DNA of 5,322 bases, from contig JAFXJE010000187.1 in NCBI GenBank assembly GCA_017532485.1, positions 1 through 5,322 of the forward strand. Direction: 5' to 3'. A model generated the notes under the pieces. The model did no database searches. It worked only from the letters and a program-made list of their open reading frames with translations, and was not told the origin of the DNA. Both the position numbers and the translations under genes were made by a program. The stretch comes from Peptococcaceae bacterium (GTDB taxonomy: Bacteria > Bacillota > Peptococcia > Peptococcales > Peptococcaceae). Below, piece by piece: positions 1 to 5,322 of the stretch. Numbering within the stretch: position 1 is the first letter of the stretch; each line of letters begins with the position of its first letter.

Positions 1-1511
1 ACCGTATTGACCTTTACCACCAGATTGTCTAATAAATTTACCTTCTACTCTTACTGGTTTCTTAATAGTTTCTTTGTAAGCAACTTGTGGTTTACCTACT
101 TGGCAGTCAACTTTGAATTCACGTTTCAAACGGTCAGCGATGATATCTAAGTGTAACTCACCCATACCAGCAATGATGGTTTGGCTTGTTTCAGCATCTG
201 TATAAACTTTGAAAGTAGGGTCTTCTTCTGCTAATTTAGCTAAAGCCATACCCATTTTTTCTTGGTCAGCTTTTGTGCTTGGTTCGATAGCAATGTTGAT
301 AACTGGTTCTGGGAATTCCATGGATTCTAATACGATTGGTGCATTTTCATCACACAATGTATCACCAGTACCTGTATCTTTTAAACCTACTGCAGCAGCG
401 ATGTCACCGGAGTAAACCATGTCGATTTCTTCTCTGTGGTTAGCATGCATTTGCAGGATACGACCAACACGTTCTTTTTTACCTTTGTAGAGTTGTATAC
501 ATAAGAACCGGAGTTCAATGTACCGGAGTAAACTCTTAAGAAAGTTAATTTACCAACATAAGGGTCAGTCATAATTTTAAATGCTAAAGCACTGAATGGT
601 TCTTTGTCATCAGAATGACGTTCAGATTCAGTACCATCTTCCAACACACCTTTAATAGCAGGAATATCTGTTGGAGCTGGGCAGAATTCTACAATGGCAT
701 CCAATAACATTTGAACACCTTTATTTTTGAAAGCGGAACCACAGTATACAGGAATCATTTTTACATCGATTACTGCTTTACGAATTGCTTTTTTCAATTC
801 AGCTACTGTTAATTCTTCGCCATCTAAATATTTCATCATTAATTCTTCATCTGTTTCAGCAGCAGCTTCAACCAATTTTTCTCTGTATTCAGCAGCTTGG
901 TCAGCATATTCTGCTGGGATTGGTTCTTCTTTAAATGTACCCATGTCATCTGTGAAGACGTGAGCAACATTTTCCAACAAGTCGATGATACCTGTAAAGT
1001 TATCTTCGGAACCAATTGGCAATTGCATAGCAATTGCATTGTGGCCTAAACGTTCTCTAATTTGGTCAACTACTGCTAAGAAGTTAGCACCAGTTCTGTC
1101 CATTTTGTTAACGAAAGCCAATCTTGGTACATGATATTTGTCAGCTTGACGCCATACAGTTTCAGATTGTGGTTCTACACCACCAACAGCACAGAATACA
1201 CCAACAGAACTGTCTAATACACGTAAAGAACGTTCTACTTCAACAGTAAAGTCTACGTGACCTGGGGTGTCGATGATATTTAAACGATGACCTTTCCATT
1301 CTGCAGTTGTAGCAGCGGAGGTAATTGTGATACCTCTTTCTTGCTCTTGAACCATCCAGTCCATAGTAGCTGCGCCATCATGTGTTTCCCCGATTTTATG
1401 AACACGACCTGTGTAATACAAAATACGTTCTGTAGTAGTTGTTTTACCAGCATCGATGTGTGCCATAATACCAATATTTCTGGTTTTTTCTAAAGGAAAA
1501 GCTCTTCCCAC
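1..1511 (-). CDS. fusA: Translation elongation factor G, 3' end outside the window, interrupted by an apparent one-base frameshift
   Basis: EF-G is the cytoplasmic GTPase that drives ribosomal translocation and, with ribosome recycling factor, subunit splitting. The G domain shows all its motifs: P-loop AHIDAGKT at residues 17-24, RGITI at 59-63 (switch I), DTPGH at 81-85, NKMD at 135-138 and GSAFKNKG at 258-265. Domain II follows from about residue 300. The start is GTG at 1511-1509, preceded by AAGGAGG at 1525-1519 with 7 nt spacing. It lies 35 nt after rpsG, the standard str-operon order. After codon 342 (488-486) the frame breaks: the conserved STKGKKERVGR is encoded, but one A is missing, so the original frame reads STKVKKNVLVV and stops at 387. 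The proper frame runs stop-free from 486 to 1 (KGKKERVGRILQMHANHREE at the start, GMGELHLDIIADRLKR in domain III, RQSGGKGQYG at the edge). About 504 of roughly 690 residues are present; the rest of domain IV and domain V lie outside. Identity is certain; whether the frameshift is real is not. Confidence 0.97.
475..486 (-). other. Frameshift point in fusA with an adjacent A_AAA_AAG slippery heptamer
   Basis: Read on the minus strand, codons 341-346 are TCT ACA AAG GTA AAA AAG. Family conservation demands TCT ACA AAA GGT AAA AAA GAA, so one A of an A4 run (now A3, 486-484) is missing. Directly after the lesion, the bases at 480-474 plus the preceding A spell A AAA AAG in the zero frame, the dnaX-type -1 slippery sequence. 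A -1 slip, or insertion of one A by RNA polymerase on the A6 run, would rejoin the correct frame as STKVKKERVGR, unchanged in length. The lesion is seen directly; any rescue is inference. The A-rich run is native to the gene, because KKE is conserved here. Confidence 0.85.
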
Positions 1512-1518
1512 GGTTTTT

Positions 1519-1525
1519 CCTCCTT
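1519..1525 (-). promoter_or_regulatory. Ribosome binding site of fusA
   Basis: AAGGAGG on the minus strand, 7 nt before the GTG at 1511. It supports a GTG start for EF-G, since no in-frame ATG lies at the conserved N-terminus (MGRAFPLEKTRNIG). Confidence 0.85.
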
Positions 1526-1546
1526 CTTATATAGAAAAGAAATTGA

Positions 1547-2017
1547 TTACCAACGATAGTGTGCAAATGCTTTGTTAGCTTCAGCCATTTTATGAGTGTC
1601 TTCTTTTTTCTTAACAGCGCCACCCATATTGTTAGCTGCGTCCATTAATTCATTAGCTAATTTTTGGTCGATTGTTTTTTCGCCTCTTTTACGAGCGAAC
1701 ATTACGATCCAACGAATACCTAATGTTTGACGACGATCAGCTCTAACTTCGATTGGTACTTGATAGTTAGCACCACCTACACGGCGAGCTTTAACTTCTA
1801 ATACCGGCATAACATTTTTTAATGCTTCTTCATATACTTCTAAGGCATCTTTGCCTGTTTTTTCTGCGATAATATCGAATGCTCCGTATACAGCTTTTTC
1901 AGCAGCACCTTTTTTACCATCTAACATGATTTGGTTAATCAATTTGGTAACTTTTTTACTATTGTAAATAGGATCTGCTAATACTTCTCTTTTTGGAGCC
2001 GCACCTTTTCTGGACAT
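1547..2017 (-). CDS. rpsG: 30S ribosomal protein S7
   Basis: S7 is a primary binding protein that nucleates folding of the 3' major domain of 16S rRNA (the 30S head) and lies near the E site. The 156-residue product has the usual bacterial length. The N-terminus MSRKGAAPKR is basic. The RNA-binding core MPVLEVKARRVGGANYQVP spans residues 70-88, followed by EVRADRRQ at 90-97, and the C-terminal helix ends in AFAHYRW. The ATG at 2017-2015 is preceded by a G-rich GAGGGG Shine-Dalgarno around 2029-2024. It is the second gene of the str operon, 37 nt after rpsL and 35 nt before fusA. In Escherichia coli S7 represses its own operon by binding the longer rpsL-rpsG spacer; the 37-nt spacer here leaves little room for that structure. 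Nothing about the protein is unusual. Confidence 0.98.
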   Translation of the reverse strand: MSRKGAAPKREVLADPIYNSKKVTKLINQIMLDGKKGAAEKAVYGAFDIIAEKTGKDALEVYEEALKNVMPVLEVKARRVGGANYQVPIEVRADRRQTLGIRWIVMFARKRGEKTIDQKLANELMDAANNMGGAVKKKEDTHKMAEANKAFAHYRW

Positions 2018-2054
2018 ATTATCCCCCTCTCCACGATTCTATCTATTTTTCAAT

Positions 2055-2429
2055 TTATTTTTTAGGTCTTTTTGTACCATATTTAGAACGAGACTGGTTA
2101 CGGTTGTTAACGCCAGCTGCGTCCAAAGTACCACGTACTAAGTGATAACGTACCCCTGGTAAGTCTTTTACTCTGCCGCCTCTTACTAAAACAACGCTAT
2201 GTTCTTGTAAGTTGTGACCGATACCTGGAATGTAAGCAGTTACTTCGATGCCGTTTGTTAAACGAACACGAGCTACTTTACGTAAAGCAGAGTTTGGTTT
2301 TTTAGGAGTAGTGGTATATACTCTGGTGCAAACCCCTCTTTTTTGTGGATTGTTTTTCAATGCAGGAGCAGTAGATTTTTTCTCTGCTACATATCTGCCT
2401 TGTCTAACCAATTGGTTAATTGTAGGCAT
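2055..2429 (-). CDS. rpsL: 30S ribosomal protein S12
   Basis: S12 sits at the decoding centre of the 30S subunit, influences translational accuracy and is the classic site of streptomycin-resistance mutations. The product is 124 aa starting MPTINQLVRQGR. The conserved TTTPKKPNSALRK lies at residues 39-51 and VRGGRVKDLPGVRYH at 82-96. Lys43 and Lys88, the positions usually altered in resistant mutants, are both the sensitive-type lysine. Asp89, the residue methylthiolated by RimO in some bacteria, is present. I place the start at ATG 2429 rather than the in-frame GTG at 2438, because that GTG overlaps the AAGGAGG Shine-Dalgarno (2444-2438) and adds non-family residues MQI. It is the first gene of the str operon, with its own promoter and a leader of about 140 nt upstream. 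Confidence 0.98.
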   Translation of the reverse strand: MPTINQLVRQGRYVAEKKSTAPALKNNPQKRGVCTRVYTTTPKKPNSALRKVARVRLTNGIEVTAYIPGIGHNLQEHSVVLVRGGRVKDLPGVRYHLVRGTLDAAGVNNRNQSRSKYGTKRPKK

Positions 2430-2437
2430 TATCTGCA

Positions 2438-2444
2438 CCTCCTT
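2438..2444 (-). promoter_or_regulatory. Ribosome binding site that fixes the rpsL start
   Basis: AAGGAGG on the minus strand lies 8 nt before ATG 2429-2427. The upstream in-frame GTG (2438-2436) shares a base with this motif and cannot be served by it, so the shorter S12 form starting MPTINQ is chosen. Confidence 0.88.
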
Positions 2445-2506
2445 CCTGAAATAAAAAGCAAGTAAATTTTAAACAACGGTTACGGGCGTGTCTTTATACC
2501 TTCTGC

Positions 2507-2531
2507 AAAAACTGTGCCCGAAAGCACAGTT
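2507..2531 (-). promoter_or_regulatory. Terminator-like hairpin in the str-operon leader (possible attenuator)
   Basis: The minus-strand transcript contains AACTGTGC, a six-base loop TTTCGG, then GCACAGTT running into a five-T tract (2511-2507). This is a perfect 8-bp stem (2531-2524 paired with 2517-2510) followed by U residues, about 75 nt ahead of the rpsL start and inside the leader that begins near 2571. The stem is short and half AT, so termination would be partial at most. A GCCCG at 2487-2483 could instead pair with the CGGGC at 2520-2516 in the loop and 3' arm, a possible competing fold. The hairpin is seen; its role is inferred. Confidence 0.4.
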
Positions 2532-2577
2532 AACTTTGCTTGTATATGATTAATATTCATCTAACACACACTCGTAT

Positions 2578-2606
2578 AGTATACGGTTCCAAGTGCGTTT
2601 TGTCAA
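2578..2606 (-). promoter_or_regulatory. Promoter of the rpsL-rpsG-fusA (str) operon
   Basis: On the minus strand, TTGACA (2606-2601) is followed by a 17-nt spacer and TATACT (2583-2578): a consensus -35 box, ideal spacing and five of six -10 bases. Transcription would start near 2571, giving a leader of about 140 nt. The -10 box lies inside a perfect 13-bp palindrome at 2573-2585. It is the only strong promoter seen ahead of rpsL, and it follows the nfnAB terminator. Confidence 0.85.
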
Positions 2607-2637
2607 GCTTTTTCTTATAAGCCAATTTTATCACAAG

Positions 2638-2682
2638 CAAAAAGAGTTTTGCTGTTTACGGGTAGCAACAAAACTCTTTTTG
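2638..2682 (-). terminator. Intrinsic terminator of the nfnAB operon
   Basis: A perfect 14-bp inverted repeat (2638-2651 and 2669-2682) encloses a 17-nt loop and starts 16 nt after the nfnB stop codon. The minus-strand 3' arm ends CTCTTTTTG, giving the U tract. A shorter inner pairing (2649-2653 with 2664-2668) is also possible. The repeat carries the mirrored tract on the other strand and could work in both directions, but no plus-strand gene enters it. Confidence 0.85.
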
Positions 2683-2698
2683 TCTAAGGAAGAAAAAT

Positions 2699-4084
2699 TT
2701 ATTTTTGACTCAAGTATTCATGAATACCTTTCGCACCAATTTTTCCTGCTTCCATTGCTAAAATAACTGTAGCTGCACCTGTTACTGCGTCACCACCGGC
2801 AAACACACCTGCTCTAGAGGTTTGACCAGTTGCTTCTTCAGCTAAAATGCATTGACGTTGATTAATTTCCAACCCTTCTGTAGTGGAAGAAATCAGTGGA
2901 TTTGGTGAAGTACCCAAAGCCATAATTACTGTATCAGCTTCAATTTCAAAATCAGAACCGGCAACTTCAACAGGTCTTCTTCTACCGGACTCATCTGGTT
3001 CGCCCAGTTCAATTTTTCTAACAACAACGCCTTTAACCCAGCCTTTATCGTCAGTTAAAATTTCTACAGGATTATTTAACAAATCGAAAATAACCCCTTC
3101 CTCTTTAGCGTGATGCACTTCTTCTGCTCTAGCAGGCAATTCTGCTTCGCTTCTTCTATATACGATATGCACTTCCGCACCTAAACGCAAAGCTGTTCGC
3201 GCGGCATCCATAGCTACATTACCACCACCGACAACTACAACTTTTTGGCTGCTGGTGATAGGAGTATCATAATCTTCACGAAAAGCTTTCATTAAATTGC
3301 TTCTAGTTAAATATTCGTTGGCGGAATAAACGCCATTAGCACTTTCCCCTGGAATACCCATGAATTTTGGCAGCCCTGCACCTGAACCAATAAAGACAGC
3401 TTCAAAGCCTTCATCATCCATCAATTGGTCAATTGTCACAGATTTACCGACAATAACATTAGTCTCAATGGTAACACCCAACTTGCGCACATTTTCGATT
3501 TCTGGCTGCACTACAGCTTCTTTTGGCAAACGGAACTCAGGAATACCATAAGTCAATACACCACCTGGTTCATGTAAAGCTTCAAAAATAGTTACATCAT
3601 AACCCCATTTTGCCAAGTCACCTGCACAAGTAAGACCAGCAGGGCCAGAACCAATTACAGCAACTTTTTTCCCATTTTTTACTTCAACTGTTTTTGGTAC
3701 AAAACCATTTTCTCTAGACCAGTCAGCCACAAAACGTTCCAATTTACCGATAGAAATGGCTTCGCCTTTGATACCACGAATACATTTGCCCTCGCATTGA
3801 TTTTCTTGTGGACAAACACGACCACAAACAGCAGGCAATGCCGAAGATAAAGCAATAATATCAGCAGCTTCTGCAAAATTACCTTTCTTCACAGCCCCGA
3901 TAAATTCTGGAATATTTACATTAACAGGACAACCCTGCACGCATTTTGCATTTTTACAACCTAAACAACGATTTGCTTCTTCAATAGCTTCTTGCTCATT
4001 ATAACCATAACAAACTTCCGCAAAGTTTGTTGCTCTCACTTTTGGTTCCTGTTCTCTTACTGGTACTCTTTTCAATACATCCAT
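2699..4084 (-). CDS. nfnB: NADH-dependent reduced ferredoxin:NADP+ oxidoreductase, large subunit NfnB (GltA/GltD-like)
   Basis: NfnB is the catalytic subunit of the cytoplasmic NfnAB complex, which couples NADH and reduced ferredoxin oxidation to NADP+ reduction by flavin-based electron bifurcation. The 461-aa product starts with an iron-sulfur domain: Cys40, 43, 48, 52 and Cys87, 91, 97, 101, the layout for two [4Fe-4S] clusters. Glu116 (GKLERF) aligns with the non-Cys cluster ligand of relatives. The FAD site is GSGPAG at 145-150. The NADPH Rossmann motif is GGGNVAMDAAR at 286-296, with YRRSEAELPAR at 309-319 able to bind the 2'-phosphate. The C-terminal flavin motif is AGGDAVTGAATV at 429-440. 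The ATG at 4084 has AAGGAGG at 4099-4093, 8 nt upstream, and begins 16 nt after nfnA. Automated annotation commonly says glutamate synthase small subunit. The adjacent nfnA, and no glutamate synthase large subunit in view, favour Nfn. Confidence 0.92.
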   Translation of the reverse strand: MDVLKRVPVREQEPKVRATNFAEVCYGYNEQEAIEEANRCLGCKNAKCVQGCPVNVNIPEFIGAVKKGNFAEAADIIALSSALPAVCGRVCPQENQCEGKCIRGIKGEAISIGKLERFVADWSRENGFVPKTVEVKNGKKVAVIGSGPAGLTCAGDLAKWGYDVTIFEALHEPGGVLTYGIPEFRLPKEAVVQPEIENVRKLGVTIETNVIVGKSVTIDQLMDDEGFEAVFIGSGAGLPKFMGIPGESANGVYSANEYLTRSNLMKAFREDYDTPITSSQKVVVVGGGNVAMDAARTALRLGAEVHIVYRRSEAELPARAEEVHHAKEEGVIFDLLNNPVEILTDDKGWVKGVVVRKIELGEPDESGRRRPVEVAGSDFEIEADTVIMALGTSPNPLISSTTEGLEINQRQCILAEEATGQTSRAGVFAGGDAVTGAATVILAMEAGKIGAKGIHEYLSQK

Positions 4085-4100
4085 GATTATTGCCTCCTTC

Positions 4101-4991
4101 CTATTTCACATGACTGCCACAGCCGCCATTTGGAGCGTGATGTGTGTCGCCTTCTTGTTGTTTTAATAATGCTCTGCCTTCTTCTGTCTTATACATTTGT
4201 TGGCGTTTCATCGCTGCATCAAAATCAATTAAATGACCATCAAATTCAGGACCATCTACGCAGGCAAATTTAATTTTATCGCCAACAGTTACACGACAAG
4301 CACCACACATACCTGTGCCGTCAACCATAATTGGGTTCAGGCTGACAATAGTTGGAATATTCAATTCTTTAGTTAACAAGCAAACAAATTTCATCATAAT
4401 CATTGGTCCAATAGCTACGCATTGGTCATATTTTTTACCTTGCTGCTCTACTAAATCTTTAATTACATCAGTAACCATACCTTTGCGTACATAAGAACCA
4501 TCATCAGTAGTTACATATAAGTTACCTACTTCTGCCATTTCTTTTTCAAGAATTAATAAATCCTTATTCTTTGCCCCAACAATAACATCGGCTTCAATAC
4601 CATGTTCTTTCAACCATTTTACCTGTGGGTAAACAGGTGCTGTACCTACACCACCGGCAACAAATAAGAATTTCTTTTTCTTTAATTCTTCTACATCTTC
4701 TTTAACAAATTCTGAAGGATTGCCTAAAGGACCAACAAAATCTTGGAAAGCATCTCCTGCTTTCAATTTTGCCATTTTTTCCGTAGAAGCACCAGCTGTT
4801 TGGAAGACAATAGTAATTGTCCCTTCCTCACGGTCATAATCACAAATTGTCAAAGGTATTCTTTCACCTTTTTCATCAGTTTTAACAATAACAAATTCAC
4901 CAGGCAAGCAGTTTTTGGCTACTCTTGGTGCCTTTACTACCATTAAAAAGATTTTTTCAGCTAACTGTTCTGCTTTTAAAATTGGATACAT
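4101..4991 (-). CDS. nfnA: NADH-dependent reduced ferredoxin:NADP+ oxidoreductase, small subunit NfnA (PyrK/FNR-like)
   Basis: NfnA is the NAD(H)-binding partner of NfnB and carries one FAD and one [2Fe-2S] cluster. It belongs to the ferredoxin reductase-like family that includes PyrK. The 296-aa product has an N-terminal flavin-binding barrel with RIPLT at residues 44-48. The nucleotide-binding motif AGGVGTAPVYPQ lies at 112-123. Near the C-terminus, DGTGMCGACR (224-233) and Cys244 give an Asp224, Cys229, Cys232, Cys244 set, matching the unusual Asp-plus-three-Cys [2Fe-2S] site known for NfnA. The ATG at 4991-4989 follows a GAGGGG-type Shine-Dalgarno at about 5004-4999; the gene ends in TAG immediately before the nfnB ribosome binding site. 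The last 13 residues (HHAPNGGCGSHVK) form a His/Gly/Cys tail beyond the core. Databases may call it sulfide dehydrogenase or dihydroorotate dehydrogenase electron-transfer subunit, but no pyrD is adjacent. Confidence 0.93.
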   Translation of the reverse strand: MYPILKAEQLAEKIFLMVVKAPRVAKNCLPGEFVIVKTDEKGERIPLTICDYDREEGTITIVFQTAGASTEKMAKLKAGDAFQDFVGPLGNPSEFVKEDVEELKKKKFLFVAGGVGTAPVYPQVKWLKEHGIEADVIVGAKNKDLLILEKEMAEVGNLYVTTDDGSYVRKGMVTDVIKDLVEQQGKKYDQCVAIGPMIMMKFVCLLTKELNIPTIVSLNPIMVDGTGMCGACRVTVGDKIKFACVDGPEFDGHLIDFDAAMKRQQMYKTEEGRALLKQQEGDTHHAPNGGCGSHVK

Positions 4992-5047
4992 TTTTATCCC
5001 CCTCTTTTAATTTTAGTTACTTCCGTACAGTTTCTCGATACATCAAA

Positions 5048-5074
5048 ATTATAATAAACAACCTGTAATGTCAA
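5048..5074 (-). promoter_or_regulatory. Likely promoter of nfnAB
   Basis: On the minus strand, TTGACA (5074-5069) and TATAAT (5053-5048) are both perfect consensus hexamers, but the spacer is only 15 nt. TAATTT at 5051-5046 would give 17 nt with a weaker -10 box. Transcription would start near 5041-5039, leaving about 50 nt of leader before the nfnA ATG. It lies between the rRNA terminator and nfnA, where a promoter is expected. Confidence 0.7.
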
Positions 5075-5150
5075 CCATTTCTCACATTGAAGATGCCTAT
5101 ACTAGATAACTAAAAACCAGTAATAAAAAATTCAGATAATGGTATTAAGG

Positions 5151-5187
5151 GAAAAAATAAGGGGTCGAGAAAATCTCGACCCCTTAT
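5151..5187 (-). terminator. Intrinsic terminator of the rRNA operon
   Basis: A perfect 14-bp stem (5187-5174 paired with 5170-5157) with a GGGGTCGAGA core and a three-base loop is followed on the minus strand by ATTTTTTC (5158-5151). It begins 7-8 nt after the 3' end of the 5S gene and is the strongest terminator in the window, as expected for a heavily transcribed rRNA operon. Confidence 0.95.
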
Positions 5188-5194
5188 CCCTCTA

Positions 5195-5311
5195 TCCTGG
5201 CAACGACCTACTCTCCCACAAAAAGAATATGCAGTACCATCGGCGCTAGAGGACTTAACTTCTGTGTTCGGAATGGGTACAGGTGTGACCCCTCTGCCAT
5301 TATCACCAGGA
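5195..5311 (-). rRNA. rrf: 5S ribosomal RNA
   Basis: 5S rRNA is a component of the 50S central protuberance. On the minus strand the gene carries the conserved CCGAACACAGAAGTTAAG block and ends with GTGGGAGAGTAGGTCGTTGCC. The ends are set by helix I, where TCCTGG at the 5' end (5311-5306) pairs with CCAGGA at the 3' end (5200-5195), giving about 117 nt, the normal bacterial size. The exact termini could differ by one to three bases. It is followed at once by an intrinsic terminator with no tRNA in between, so it is the last gene of an rRNA operon. The 11 bases to the right edge would be the 23S-5S spacer. Confidence 0.96.
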
Positions 5312-5322
5312 TATTCTATTCA

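Noticed and set aside
209..415. Plus-strand open frame of 68 codons
   Set aside because: It is the antisense shadow of the distal fusA reading frame, which matches EF-G residue by residue.
387..486. A genuine alternative C-terminus for a short EF-G
   Set aside because: The 33 codons after the break have no similarity to EF-G, while the adjacent frame over the same bases is perfectly conserved EF-G sequence.
2018..2054. S7 autoregulatory RNA site between rpsL and rpsG
   Set aside because: The spacer is only 37 nt and I see no stem comparable to the E. coli site.
2430..2438. In-frame GTG at 2438 as the start of S12
   Set aside because: It overlaps the AAGGAGG ribosome binding site and would add three residues absent from the family; ATG 2429 has ideal spacing and gives MPTINQ.
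3992..4273. Plus-strand open frame of 93 codons across the nfnA-nfnB junction
   Set aside because: It lies antisense to two strongly supported genes, has no ribosome binding site in front, and its translation shows no recognisable domain.
1..5322. Mobile elements, CRISPR arrays, tRNA genes or phage attachment sites
   Set aside because: No spaced direct repeats, transposase-like frames, cloverleaf sequences or target-site duplications were seen; the fusA lesion is a one-base change and not an insertion.

Overview
The window reads as a piece of chromosome from a low-GC, anaerobic Gram-positive-lineage bacterium (Bacillota). Evidence is the strong AAGGAGG-type ribosome binding sites, sigma-A-like promoters, intrinsic terminators, a GTG-started EF-G and an electron-bifurcating NfnAB pair typical of fermentative anaerobes. 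The protein style would suit Clostridia or Negativicutes; I cannot decide between them from sequence alone. All recognisable genes lie on the minus strand, so transcription runs from high to low coordinates.

Layout in the direction of transcription: (1) 5311-5195, a complete 5S rRNA gene, the last gene of an rRNA operon whose remainder lies beyond the right edge, followed by a strong intrinsic terminator (5187-5151). (2) 5157-4992, an AT-rich spacer with a near-consensus promoter. (3) 4991-2699, a two-gene operon, nfnA-nfnB, encoding the small and large subunits of an NADH-dependent reduced ferredoxin:NADP+ oxidoreductase (the large subunit is often annotated as glutamate synthase small chain, GltA/GltD). 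It ends in an intrinsic terminator at 2682-2638. (4) 2637-2430, a spacer with a textbook promoter and a leader of about 140 nt containing a terminator-like hairpin. (5) 2429-1, the str operon: rpsL (S12), rpsG (S7) and the first ~504 codons of fusA (EF-G), which runs off the left edge.

The genes supply ribosome components and translation factors (5S rRNA, S12, S7, EF-G) plus a central redox-balancing enzyme that links NADH, NADPH and ferredoxin pools. These are core, highly expressed housekeeping functions.

The main anomaly is in fusA: one base is missing in a short A run at about 484-486, which shifts the frame and would truncate EF-G at 374 aa. The correct frame continues without a stop from there to position 1. 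EF-G is essential, so a sequencing or assembly indel is the leading explanation. However, the first bases after the lesion form A_AAA_AAG in the zero frame, the classic -1 slippery heptamer. Slippage there would restore a full-length protein with a single Gly-to-Val change. I see no mobile element, CRISPR array, tRNA or clearly undescribed system in this window.
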